From the NCBI RefSeq assembly GCF_029537485.1, contig NZ_JARPUS010000017.1, forward strand, positions 16,434 to 80,433: a DNA stretch of 64,000 bases. The letters run 5' to 3'. This DNA is from Pseudomonas sp. GOM6 (lineage in GTDB: Bacteria > Pseudomonadota > Gammaproteobacteria > Pseudomonadales > Pseudomonadaceae). A program made the translations under genes and the position numbers. This document shows positions 35,088 through 43,011 of this stretch, in pieces (position 1 is the stretch's first letter; each line of letters starts with the position of its first letter). The notes beneath the pieces are model-generated. The model did no database searches, had not been told where the DNA came from, and worked only from the letters and a program-made list of their open reading frames with translations.

Positions 35088-36335
35088 ATGAATCGACTGA
35101 CTGCCACCCTGGCCCTCTGGGCCGGGATCACCGCCTGTGCGCAGGCCGCCGAGCCGATCACCCTCGGCCTCAACTACCCGCGCACCGGCCCGTACAAGGA
35201 AGAGGGACTGGCACAGATGCGCGGAGCTCTGCTGGCCATCGACGAGATCAACGCCAAGGGCGGCGTGCTGGGGCGCCCGCTGCGCCTGTCCAGCCAGGAC
35301 ACCGCTTCGCGTCCGGCCAAGGCGGTGAAGAACGTCGACAAGCTGGCTGCCGAAGGTGCTGCGATGCTGTTCGGCGGCGCCTCCAGCGCGGTGGCCATCG
35401 CCGCCGGCAAGCGTGCACGCGAGCGCGGCCTGCTGTACTTCGGCACCCTCACCTACTCCAACGACACCACCGGCAAGGACGGCCAGCGCTACCTGTTCCG
35501 CGAGTGCAACAGCGCCTGGATGAGCGCCAAGGTACTCGGCCAGTACCTGAGCGAAAAACTGCCGAACAAGAACTACTTCTACGTCACCGCCGACTACACC
35601 TGGGGCACCACCAGCGAAAGCTCGCTGCGCCAGACCACCGGCACCGAGGATGTCGCCCGCCACCCCGGGCTCAAGGTGCCCTTCCCCGGCGCGCGCCTGG
35701 CCGACTACCAGAACGCCCTGACCCAGGCCGCGCAGAGCAAGGCCGAAGTGCTGGTTCTGGTGCTATTCGGCGAGGACCTGGTGCGCGCCATGCGCGTCGC
35801 CGAAGACCTGGGCCTGACCCAACGCATGCAGATCGTCGCGCCCAACCTGACCCAGGCCATCGTCGAGCAGGCCGGCCCGAGCCTGATGGCCGGCGTGCTC
35901 GGCACCGAGCCCTGGACCTGGCACGTGCCGGAGCGTGAAGGCTCCGAGGCCGGCAAGGCCTTCGTGCGCGACTTCACCGCCCGCTACGAGGTCTACCCCT
36001 CTAGCTCGGCCGCTTCGGCCTACAGCATCGTGCGCCAATGGGCCGATGCCGTGGGGCGCGCCAAGAGCCTGGACAGCGAGGCACTGATCAAGACGCTGGA
36101 AGGCCACAGCTATCGCCTGCTCAAGGGCGAGCAGCAATGGCGTGCCTTCGACCACCAGAACGTGCAGAGCGTCTACGCGGTGAAGGTCAAACCCCGCGCC
36201 GAGGTCATGAAGGACGCCTTGCGCCAGGATTATTTCGAAATCGTCCACCACCTGGATGGTGCCCAGGCCGCCCCGAGCCTTGCCGAATGGCAGGCGGAGC
36301 GCCGCGCCGCCAACCAGCCCAGCACATTGCAGTGA
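35088..36335 (+). CDS. Branched-chain amino acid type ABC substrate-binding protein
   Basis: A 415-residue periplasmic binding protein with signal peptide MNRLTATLALWAGITACAQA. It follows the LivJ/Leu-Ile-Val-binding fold: GLNYPRTGPYKEEG, ALLAIDEINAKGGVLGRPL and AAMLFGGASSAVAIA. No permease or ATPase gene is near. It is embedded between mmsA and an acyl-CoA dehydrogenase gene (6 bases from it), so it is cotranscribed with valine catabolism and probably binds a branched-chain amino or keto acid. The ligand is inferred. Confidence 0.88.
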   Translation: MNRLTATLALWAGITACAQAAEPITLGLNYPRTGPYKEEGLAQMRGALLAIDEINAKGGVLGRPLRLSSQDTASRPAKAVKNVDKLAAEGAAMLFGGASSAVAIAAGKRARERGLLYFGTLTYSNDTTGKDGQRYLFRECNSAWMSAKVLGQYLSEKLPNKNYFYVTADYTWGTTSESSLRQTTGTEDVARHPGLKVPFPGARLADYQNALTQAAQSKAEVLVLVLFGEDLVRAMRVAEDLGLTQRMQIVAPNLTQAIVEQAGPSLMAGVLGTEPWTWHVPEREGSEAGKAFVRDFTARYEVYPSSSAASAYSIVRQWADAVGRAKSLDSEALIKTLEGHSYRLLKGEQQWRAFDHQNVQSVYAVKVKPRAEVMKDALRQDYFEIVHHLDGAQAAPSLAEWQAERRAANQPSTLQ

Positions 36336-36341
36336 GGAACC

Positions 36342-37505
36342 ATGGACTTTGAGCTGAACGAAGAACAACGCCTGCTGGTCGACAGCGCCCGCGCCTTTGC
36401 CGCCCATGAGCTGACGCCACACGCGGCCGACTGGGATCGTGACCACCATTTTCCGGTGGACGTAATCAAGCGCGCCGCCGAGCAGGGCTACCTGGCCCTG
36501 TACATCAAGGAGGAAGACGGCGGCCTGGGCCTGTCGCGCCTGTCCAGTTCGCTGATCTTCGAGCAGCTGTCCGCGGGCTGCATCGCCACCACCGCCTTTC
36601 TCACCATCCACAACATGGCGTCGTGGATGCTCGCCTCGTTCGCCGACCAGGCCTTGAAGGATGCCTGGCTGCCGCGCCTGACCTCAGGCGAGCTGCTGGC
36701 CTCCTATTGCCTGACCGAACCGGACGCCGGCTCCGACGCCGCCCGCCTGCGCACCCGCGCCCGGCGTGATGGCGACGACTACGTGCTCGACGGCAGCAAG
36801 TGCTTTATCTCAGGTGCCGGCAGCACCGACGTACTGATCGTCATGGCGCGCACCGGCGAAGACGGTGCCAAGGGGGTGTCCTGCTTCCTGGTGCCGGGCG
36901 ACGCGCCGGGCGTGAGGTACGGTCGCAACGAACTGAAAATGGGCTGGCGCGCCCAGCCGACCCGCACCATCACCTTCGAGGGCGTGCGCATTCCGGCAGG
37001 CAACCGCATCGGCCCGGAAGGCCAGGGTTTCGTCTACGCCATGAAGGGCCTCGACGGCGGGCGCATCAATATCGCCAGCTGCTCGCTGGGCGCCGCCCAG
37101 GCGGCGCTGGAGCAGAGCCTGCGCTACGTGGAGGAGCGCAAGCAGTTCGGCAAGGCCCTAGCCGAGTTCCAGGCCCTGCAGTTCAAGCTGGCCGACATGC
37201 TCACCGATTTAACAGCGAGCCGGCAGATGGTGCGCCTGGCCGCGCACAAGCTCGACCACGGCCACAGCGAGGCCAGCCTGTATTGCGCCATGGCCAAGCG
37301 CTTCGCCACCGACCACTGCTTTGCCCTGTGCAACGAGGCGCTGCAACTTCACGGTGGCTACGGTTATCTCAATGACTATCCGCTGGAGCGCTGGGTGCGC
37401 GACAGCCGCGTGCACCAGATACTGGAGGGCACCAACGAGATCATGCGGGTAATCATCGCCCGCCGCCTGCTGGACCAGGGCGGCATGCTGGATCGCCTGC
37501 TGTAG
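36342..37505 (+). CDS. Acyl-CoA dehydrogenase, probable isobutyryl-CoA dehydrogenase
   Basis: A 387-residue FAD enzyme. It has both family signatures, CLTEPDAGSDAA and QLHGGYGYLNDYPLERWVRD, and the catalytic Glu in ILEGTNEIMRV. In the valine pathway it would oxidise isobutyryl-CoA to methacrylyl-CoA. Its place before a hydratase, a hydroxyisobutyryl-CoA hydrolase and mmsB makes this substrate much more likely than straight-chain acyl-CoA. Confidence 0.92.
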   Translation: MDFELNEEQRLLVDSARAFAAHELTPHAADWDRDHHFPVDVIKRAAEQGYLALYIKEEDGGLGLSRLSSSLIFEQLSAGCIATTAFLTIHNMASWMLASFADQALKDAWLPRLTSGELLASYCLTEPDAGSDAARLRTRARRDGDDYVLDGSKCFISGAGSTDVLIVMARTGEDGAKGVSCFLVPGDAPGVRYGRNELKMGWRAQPTRTITFEGVRIPAGNRIGPEGQGFVYAMKGLDGGRINIASCSLGAAQAALEQSLRYVEERKQFGKALAEFQALQFKLADMLTDLTASRQMVRLAAHKLDHGHSEASLYCAMAKRFATDHCFALCNEALQLHGGYGYLNDYPLERWVRDSRVHQILEGTNEIMRVIIARRLLDQGGMLDRLL

Positions 37506-37518
37506 CTTTGCTTTTAGT

Positions 37519-37630
37519 TGATCGTTCCCACGTTCCACGTGGGAATGCCGCCCCGGACGCTCAGCGTCCTGGCACGGAACAAACGGGACGCAAAGCGTCC
37601 TGGGCTGAGTGCCCACGCAGAGCGTGGGCA
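37519..37630. repeat. Composite palindromic repeat (four hairpins)
   Basis: Four palindromes in a mirror arrangement: TTCCCACG-based, GGACGC-TCA-GCGTCC, GGACGC-AAA-GCGTCC and GCCCACG-CAGAG-CGTGGGC. The outer two are inverted relatives, as are the inner two. A second copy begins at 63955. It lies between two genes of the valine operon, so it must be transcribed. Confidence 0.8.
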
Positions 37631-37653
37631 CAACCGGAAATACGAGGACAGTT

Positions 37654-38472
37654 ATGAGCACCGCTATCGAAGCCTACAAACCCGGCGTCTTCGACCTGAC
37701 CCACAAGCTGACCGTGGAAAAGCATGGCCATACCGCGCTGATCACCATCAACCACCCGCCGGCCAACACCTGGGACCGCGACTCGCTGATCGGCCTCAAG
37801 CAGGTTATCGAGCACCTCAATCGCGATGACGATATCTACGCCCTGGTGGTAACCGGCCAGGGCAGCAAGTTCTTCAGCGCCGGCGCCGACCTCAACCTGT
37901 TCGCCGACGGCGACAAGGCCCGCGCCCGTGAAATGGCCCGCCGTTTCGGCGAAGCCTTCGAAACCCTGCGCGACTTCCGTGGCGTATCGATCGCCGCGAT
38001 CAACGGCTACGCCATGGGTGGCGGCCTGGAGTGCGCCCTGGCCTGCGACATCCGCATTGCCGAGCGCCAGGCGCAAATGGCCCTGCCGGAAGCCACCGTC
38101 GGCCTGCTGCCCTGCGCCGGCGGCACCCAGCACCTGCCCTGGCTGGTCGGTGAGGGCTGGGCCAAGCGCATGATCCTCTGCGGCGAACGCGTCGATGCCG
38201 AAACCGCCCTGCGCATCGGCCTGGTCGAACAGGTGGTGGATACCGGCGAAGCCCGTGGCACCGCCCTGCTGCTGGCGGCCAAGGTGGCGCGGCAGAGCCC
38301 GGTAGCGGTGCGCACTATCAAGCCGCTGATCCAGGGTGCCCGCGAGCGCGGCCCGAACAGCTGGCTCTCCGAGGAGCGCGAGCGCTTCGTCGACCTGTTC
38401 GATGCCGACGACACCCGCGAGGGCGTCAATGCCTTCCTGGAGAAACGCGACGCCCAGTGGCGCAACAAGTGA
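37654..38472 (+). CDS. Enoyl-CoA hydratase, probable methacrylyl-CoA hydratase
   Basis: A 272-residue crotonase-fold protein starting MSTAIEAYKPGVFD. The oxyanion segment SAGADLNLFA, the GYAMGGGLECALACDIRIA block with the first Glu and ALPEATVGLLPCAGG with the second Glu are all intact. It would add water to methacrylyl-CoA to give 3-hydroxyisobutyryl-CoA in the valine pathway. The 148-base gap before it is filled by a palindromic repeat. Confidence 0.9.
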   Translation: MSTAIEAYKPGVFDLTHKLTVEKHGHTALITINHPPANTWDRDSLIGLKQVIEHLNRDDDIYALVVTGQGSKFFSAGADLNLFADGDKARAREMARRFGEAFETLRDFRGVSIAAINGYAMGGGLECALACDIRIAERQAQMALPEATVGLLPCAGGTQHLPWLVGEGWAKRMILCGERVDAETALRIGLVEQVVDTGEARGTALLLAAKVARQSPVAVRTIKPLIQGARERGPNSWLSEERERFVDLFDADDTREGVNAFLEKRDAQWRNK

Positions 38473-38501
38473 TCGTAGGGTGGATGGCTGGCCGTCAGCA
38501 G

Positions 38502-38562
38502 GTAGCCCGGACTTCAGTCCGGGGCATGCCTGCCAGCCTTCCCGGACTGAAGTCCGGGCTAC
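38502..38562. repeat. Inverted pair of 22-base REP-type palindromes
   Basis: Unit one (38502-38523) contains CCCGGAC-TTCA-GTCCGGG; unit two (38541-38562) is its exact reverse complement. Two inverted units with a 17-base spacer form a BIME-like element between the hydratase and hydrolase genes. It may stabilise or attenuate the operon mRNA. Confidence 0.85.
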
Positions 38563-38658
38563 TTCACTGCATCAGCAATCGCAGGGTGGATGTCCCTCTT
38601 CACATCCACCAGAACCACTACGGTGGAGCCCGCGCCTCCACCCCATGATGGAAACAAC

Positions 38659-39765
38659 ATGAACGTGCATTTCGAAGAACGCCCCGCCCCCCACGGCTTC
38701 CGCATCGGCATCGCCAGCCTGGACGCGGAGAAGAGCCTCAACGCCCTGACCCTGCCGATGATCGAGGCGCTGGATGCCAAGCTGCGCGAATGGCAGGACA
38801 ACCCCGCCATCGCCTGCGTACTGCTGCGCGGCAATGGCGCCAAGGCCTTCTGCGCCGGCGGCGACGTGGTGCAGCTGGTACAGCAATGCCGCGAGCATCC
38901 CGGCGAGGTACCGCCGCTGGCGCGGCGCTTCTTCGCTGACGAATACCGCCTCGACCATCGCATCCACACCTACCCGAAACCGCTGATCTGTTGGGCCCAC
39001 GGCCATGTGCTGGGCGGTGGCATGGGCCTGATGCAAGGCGCGGCCATCCGTATCGTCACGCCGAGCAGCCGCCTGGCCATGCCAGAGATCAATATCGGCC
39101 TGTATCCGGACGTCGGCGGCAGCTGGTTCCTCGCCCGCCTGCCGGGCAAGCTCGGTCTGTTCCTCGGCCTCAGCGCCAGCACCATCAATGCTGCTGATGC
39201 CCTCGACCTAGATCTGGCCGACCGCTTTCTGCGCGACGATCAGCAGGACGCCCTGCTCGACGGCCTGGCCCAGCTCAACTGGCAACACCAGCCCGCCGAA
39301 CAGCTGGGCAGCCTGCTCCGTGCTCTGGAACATGAGGCCCGCTCGGAGCTGCCGCAGGCCCAGTGGCTACCGCGCCGCGAACGCATCGACGCATTGCTCG
39401 ACGTGGCCGACCTGCCCGCCGCCTGGCAGGCACTGAGCGGTCTGCAGCATGGCGACGATGCACTGCTAGCCCGTGCCGCCAAGACCCTGGCCGCCGGCTG
39501 CCCGCTCACCGCACACCTGGTCTGGCAGCAGATCCGCCGTGCCCGTCACCTGTCGCTGGCCGAGGTGTTCCGCATGGAATACGCGATGAGCCTGAACTGC
39601 TGCCGCCACCCGGAATTCCCCGAAGGCGTGCGCGCCCGACTGATCGACAAAGACCAGGCTCCGCAGTGGCACTGGCCCGATCCAGCCGCAATCCCTGCCG
39701 CAGTGATCGAGGCGCACTTCGAGCCCGTCTGGGAAGGCCCGCATCCGCTCGCGGACTTGCACTAG
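38659..39765 (+). CDS. 3-hydroxyisobutyryl-CoA hydrolase
   Basis: A 368-residue crotonase-family hydrolase, longer than hydratases as is typical of HIBCH. Diagnostic are GHVLGGGMGLMQGA and MPEINIGLYPDVGGSW with the catalytic Glu and Asp. It releases CoA from 3-hydroxyisobutyryl-CoA, feeding MmsB encoded 37 bases downstream. The start MNVHFEERPAP was chosen because the frame upstream runs into the repeat. Confidence 0.93.
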   Translation: MNVHFEERPAPHGFRIGIASLDAEKSLNALTLPMIEALDAKLREWQDNPAIACVLLRGNGAKAFCAGGDVVQLVQQCREHPGEVPPLARRFFADEYRLDHRIHTYPKPLICWAHGHVLGGGMGLMQGAAIRIVTPSSRLAMPEINIGLYPDVGGSWFLARLPGKLGLFLGLSASTINAADALDLDLADRFLRDDQQDALLDGLAQLNWQHQPAEQLGSLLRALEHEARSELPQAQWLPRRERIDALLDVADLPAAWQALSGLQHGDDALLARAAKTLAAGCPLTAHLVWQQIRRARHLSLAEVFRMEYAMSLNCCRHPEFPEGVRARLIDKDQAPQWHWPDPAAIPAAVIEAHFEPVWEGPHPLADLH

Positions 39766-39802
39766 CCCGCGCGCCCCTGATTGAAAGAGGAGAACAACAA
39801 CA

Positions 39803-40687
39803 ATGACCCAGATCGCCTTTATCGGCCTCGGCCACATGGGCCTGCCCATGGCCCGCAACCTGCTCAAGGCCGGCTTTACCGTCACCGCCTTCGACCTGGC
39901 CAGCGAGGCGTTACAAGCATTCGCTCAGGATGGTGGCAAGACCGCTGCCAGCGCCGCCGAAGCGGTTCGGGGCGCTGCGGTAGTGGTCAGCATGCTGCCG
40001 GCCAGTCGCCATGTCGAAGGCCTGTACCTGGGCGACGGCGGCCTGCTCTCGCAGATCGCCCCCGGCAGCCTGGTGCTGGAATGCTCGACCATCGCCCCGG
40101 ACTCGGCGCGCAAAGTGCATCAGGCCGCCGCCGCGCGCGGCATCCCGCTGCTCGATGCGCCGGTCTCCGGCGGCACCGCCGGCGCGACAGCCGGCACCCT
40201 GACCTTCATGATCGGAGGTGAAGCCGCAACCCTGGAAAAAGCCCGGCCGATCTTCGAAGCCATGGGCCGCAACATCTTCCACGCCGGCCCGGACGGCGCC
40301 GGCCAGGTGGCCAAGGTGTGCAACAACCAGCTGCTCGCCGTACACATGATCGGCACCGCCGAAGCCATGGCCCTGGGTGTGGCCAGCGGCCTCGATCCGG
40401 CCGTGCTGGCGGAGATCATGCGCCAGAGTTCGGGCGGTAACTGGAGCCTGGAGAAGTACAACCCCTGGCCAGGGGTGATGGACAATGTGCCGGCCTCGAA
40501 AGGTTACTCGGGCGGTTTCATGGCCGAGCTGATGGCCAAGGACCTGGGCCTGGCCCAGGAGGCCGCCCAAACCACCGGCAGCAGCACGCCGATGGGCGCC
40601 CTGGCCCTGCAGCTGTACCGCCTGCTGCTCAAGCAGGGTAACGGCAAGCTCGACTTCTCGGCGGTGCAGAAGCTGTTTGTGGAATAA
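39803..40687 (+). CDS. mmsB: 3-hydroxyisobutyrate dehydrogenase
   Basis: Oxidises 3-hydroxyisobutyrate to methylmalonate semialdehyde, the substrate of MmsA. The 294-residue product has the Rossmann motif GLGHMGLPMARNL, the substrate segment DAPVSGGTAGATAGTL and the catalytic Lys in GQVAKVCNNQLL. It is preceded by GAGGAG and ends the operon; a strong hairpin follows after about 70 bases. Confidence 0.96.
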   Translation: MTQIAFIGLGHMGLPMARNLLKAGFTVTAFDLASEALQAFAQDGGKTAASAAEAVRGAAVVVSMLPASRHVEGLYLGDGGLLSQIAPGSLVLECSTIAPDSARKVHQAAAARGIPLLDAPVSGGTAGATAGTLTFMIGGEAATLEKARPIFEAMGRNIFHAGPDGAGQVAKVCNNQLLAVHMIGTAEAMALGVASGLDPAVLAEIMRQSSGGNWSLEKYNPWPGVMDNVPASKGYSGGFMAELMAKDLGLAQEAAQTTGSSTPMGALALQLYRLLLKQGNGKLDFSAVQKLFVE

Positions 40688-40759
40688 GCGCCGCCCGCAG
40701 CGACATGCCCCGATCACACAACGACGGACGTCGATTTCGACAGCCCATGCCCCAGAAAA

Positions 40760-40799
40760 GCAAAAGCCCCGAAAACTCTACTGTTTTCAGGGCTTTTGC
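40760..40799 (-). terminator. Bidirectional terminator between tRNA-Ser and mmsB
   Basis: A long stem GCAAAAGCCC/GGGCTTTTGC plus GAAAAC/GTTTTC, interrupted by one mismatch, with a 6-base loop. On the minus strand it is followed by TTTT, just 8 bases after tRNA-Ser, so it ends that transcript; on the plus strand it can also stop the mms operon. Confidence 0.85.
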
Positions 40800-40807
40800 A
40801 TTGGGTC

Positions 40808-40897
40808 TGGCGGTGAAGGAGGGATTCGAACCCTCGATACGGTTTCCCGTATACACACTTTCCAGGCGTGCTCCTTCAACCGCTCGGACACTTCACC
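40808..40897 (-). tRNA. tRNA-Ser (anticodon GGA)
   Basis: A 90-base class II tRNA on the minus strand, starting GGTGAAG and ending CTTCACC-G-CCA. The anticodon stem CACGC/GTGTG (with one G-T pair) encloses CTGGAAA, giving GGA; the long variable arm TACGGGAAACCGTA is typical of Ser. No integrase or attachment repeat is beside it. Confidence 0.97.
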
Positions 40898-40989
40898 GGA
40901 TCTCGGCAAACCTGTCTGGTCTGTCGAGGCGCGCTAATGTAGCCGCAGACACTTTCGAATGCAAACTTTTTTTCAGTCTATTCATGCGC

Positions 40990-41175
40990 TTATGGGGTGC
41001 TAGGCGGTTTCGCCTCGAAACGCTGAGTGCCGAACAGCAGGAAACCCAGCGAGACGAACAGACTGAACAGGAATAGTTGAACCACACCCGAGGCGCTGTG
41101 GCTGTAGGTGCTTTCGGCCAGACCGATCAGAAGTATCAGTAAGCCAAACAAAGTGACACGGGAAAATGCTTGCAT
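40990..41175 (-). CDS. Small two-helix membrane protein
   Basis: A 61-residue protein from MQAFSRVTLFG, preceded by GAGGAG at good spacing, which decides this start over a longer frame. Two hydrophobic segments (TLFGLLILLIGLAES and VVQLFLFSLFVSLGFLLFG) suggest an inner-membrane hairpin. I do not recognise the family. It is flanked by tRNA-Ser and a crotonase gene and has no operon partner. Confidence 0.65.
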   Translation of the reverse strand: MQAFSRVTLFGLLILLIGLAESTYSHSASGVVQLFLFSLFVSLGFLLFGTQRFEAKPPSTP

Positions 41176-41358
41176 GGGGTCTCCTCGAATGGTCCTTACC
41201 CTAGCCACTAAGCGGTTGCGCCACCAATTGAGACAGCCCATCAGTGCCATAGCCAAGCATTTGAGGGTGACCCTGCGGTCAGCCAAAGCGCTTTACCCAT
41301 GCGCCCCGGCTGGGTAACGTCAGCGCCACTTCCATCACCCCGGACAAGGATTTGCGCC

Positions 41359-42048
41359 ATGAGCGAACTGATCAGCTACCAACTCGAAGATGGCATCGCC
41401 ACCCTGACCCTCAACAATGGCAAGGTCAATGCCATCTCCCCGGACGTGATCACTGCCTTCAACGCCGCTCTGGATCAGGCCGCGCAGGACCGCGCCGTGG
41501 TGATCATCACCGGCCAGCCGGGCATTCTCTCCGGCGGCTACGACCTGAAAGTGATGACCTCCGGCCCGCAGAACGCGGTGGCACTGGTCACCGCCGGCTC
41601 CACCCTGGCCCGCCGCATGCTCGCCCACCCGTTCCCGATCATCGTCGCCTGCCCGGGCCATGCCATCGCCAAGGGTGCGTTCATCCTGCTCTCGGCCGAC
41701 TACCGCATCGGCGTCGAAGGCCCGTTCAACATCGGCCTGAACGAAGTACAGATCGGCATGACCATGCACCACGCCGGCATCGAACTGGCCCGTGACCGCC
41801 TGCGCAAGTCCGCCTTCCACCGCTCGGTGATCAATGGCGAGATCTTCAATCCGCAAGATGCCATGGACGCCGGTTTCCTCGACAAGGTGGTACCGGCCGA
41901 GCAATTGATGGCCACCGCCGTCGCCGCTGCCCAGCAGCTGAAGAAGATCAACATGACCGCGCACAAGAACACCAAGCTGAAGGTACGCAAGGCGTTTCTG
42001 GAAACGCTGGATAAGGCCATCGAGCTGGATCAGCAGCACCTGGGCTGA
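41359..42048 (+). CDS. Crotonase-family protein lacking the first hydratase Glu
   Basis: A 229-residue enoyl-CoA hydratase/isomerase-family protein starting MSELISYQLEDG. The oxyanion region SGGYDLKVM is present, but the usual GGGxELA block reads GHAIAKGAFILLSAD, so the first catalytic Glu is missing. The second position reads GLNEVQIGMTM. It is therefore more likely an isomerase, hydrolase or another crotonase than a true hydratase. It stands alone and ends in a clear terminator. Confidence 0.85.
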   Translation: MSELISYQLEDGIATLTLNNGKVNAISPDVITAFNAALDQAAQDRAVVIITGQPGILSGGYDLKVMTSGPQNAVALVTAGSTLARRMLAHPFPIIVACPGHAIAKGAFILLSADYRIGVEGPFNIGLNEVQIGMTMHHAGIELARDRLRKSAFHRSVINGEIFNPQDAMDAGFLDKVVPAEQLMATAVAAAQQLKKINMTAHKNTKLKVRKAFLETLDKAIELDQQHLG

Positions 42049-42066
42049 TACCCCCGCGCCACCGAC

Positions 42067-42092
42067 AAGCCCGGCCCAGTGCCGGGCTTTTC
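42067..42092 (+). terminator. Rho-independent terminator
   Basis: Perfect 9-bp stem AAGCCCGGC/GCCGGGCTT with a 5-base loop followed by TT, C and more T residues, 18 bases after the crotonase stop. Confidence 0.85.
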
Positions 42093-42206
42093 ATTTGCTC
42101 CGAACGCCGCGGAAACGCCCGGCAACAACCTCTGATCGGCGTCAATTGCCGAAAATAGTGCACGCCCGTACACTGCGCGCCTTTTTGTCTGCCTGAAGGC
42201 TTACCG

Positions 42207-42938
42207 ATGCTTTTCCTTGCGCGCATGTTTTTGATGGGGCTGCACTTCGTTCTTGCCGGCGTGCTCGGCCTGGTGCTTGGCCTGTGCCGTCCGTTCAATC
42301 CGGACAACAGCCGCCTGTGCGCGCGCCTGTATTCGCTACCGGCCCTGTGCATGCTGCGTATCAAGCTCAAGGCCGAGGTTAGTAGCCTGTTCGGCCAGGA
42401 TCGTCCCTGTGTGATAGTGGCCAACCACCAGTCCAACTACGATCTCTATGTGCTGGGCCGCGTGGTGCCACCGCGTACCGTCAGCATTGGCAAGAAGAGC
42501 CTGAAATGGGTGCCCTTCTTCGGCCAACTGTACTGGCTGGCGGGCAATGTACTGATCGACCGGGGCAACGGCCAGAAGGCCAAACAAGCCATGCTGCAGA
42601 CCACCGAAGCCCTACAGCAGCGCGATACCTCGATCTGGGTTTTCCCCGAGGGTACGCGCAACCAGGGCAAGGGCCTGCTGCCCTTCAAGAAGGGCGCCTT
42701 TCAGATGGCCATCGCCGCTGGCGTGCCGATCATTCCAGTCTGTGTCAGCACCTACGCCGGGCGTTTCAAGCTCAACCGCTGGAACAGCGGTAAGGTGATG
42801 ATCCGCTCGCTGCCGGCTATCCCGACGCTGGGGCTGACCCTCGATGATCTGCCGCAACTGATGGATCGATGCCAGCTCATGATGCGCGAATGCATTGAGC
42901 AGCTCGACAGTGCGGTCGGCACCAAAGCTGCAGTCTGA
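42207..42938 (+). CDS. 1-acyl-sn-glycerol-3-phosphate acyltransferase (PlsC family)
   Basis: Makes phosphatidic acid from lysophosphatidic acid at the inner membrane. The 243-residue product has an N-terminal membrane segment (LMGLHFVLAGVLGLVLGL), the catalytic NHQSNYD (HX4D), then VLIDRGN and the substrate motif FPEGTRNQG. The length is typical of PlsC. It is a single gene with its own terminator; a homologue elsewhere in the genome cannot be excluded. Confidence 0.92.
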   Translation: MLFLARMFLMGLHFVLAGVLGLVLGLCRPFNPDNSRLCARLYSLPALCMLRIKLKAEVSSLFGQDRPCVIVANHQSNYDLYVLGRVVPPRTVSIGKKSLKWVPFFGQLYWLAGNVLIDRGNGQKAKQAMLQTTEALQQRDTSIWVFPEGTRNQGKGLLPFKKGAFQMAIAAGVPIIPVCVSTYAGRFKLNRWNSGKVMIRSLPAIPTLGLTLDDLPQLMDRCQLMMRECIEQLDSAVGTKAAV

Positions 42939-42944
42939 CGCGAG

Positions 42945-42970
42945 AGGCCCGGCATGTTCCGGGCCTTTTC
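42945..42970 (+). terminator. Rho-independent terminator after the acyltransferase gene
   Basis: Stem AGGCCCGG/CCGGGCCT with a 6-base loop followed by TTTCTTT, 7 bases after the stop codon. Confidence 0.85.
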
Positions 42971-43011
42971 TTTGCGGGTTAAGCTTCGGTATCACTGAAC
43001 GAGGAGGCTCC

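Noticed and set aside
35763..36611. A 282-codon minus-strand frame opposite the binding protein and dehydrogenase genes
   Set aside because: It spans the junction of two well-supported plus-strand genes and shows no known motif.
37519..38562. Repeats as a possible CRISPR array
   Set aside because: The units are palindromes in inverted pairs, not evenly spaced direct repeats with unique spacers.
40808..40897. tRNA-Ser as a possible genomic island attachment site
   Set aside because: Flanked by a normal terminator and ordinary genes; no integrase or duplicated tRNA end was seen.
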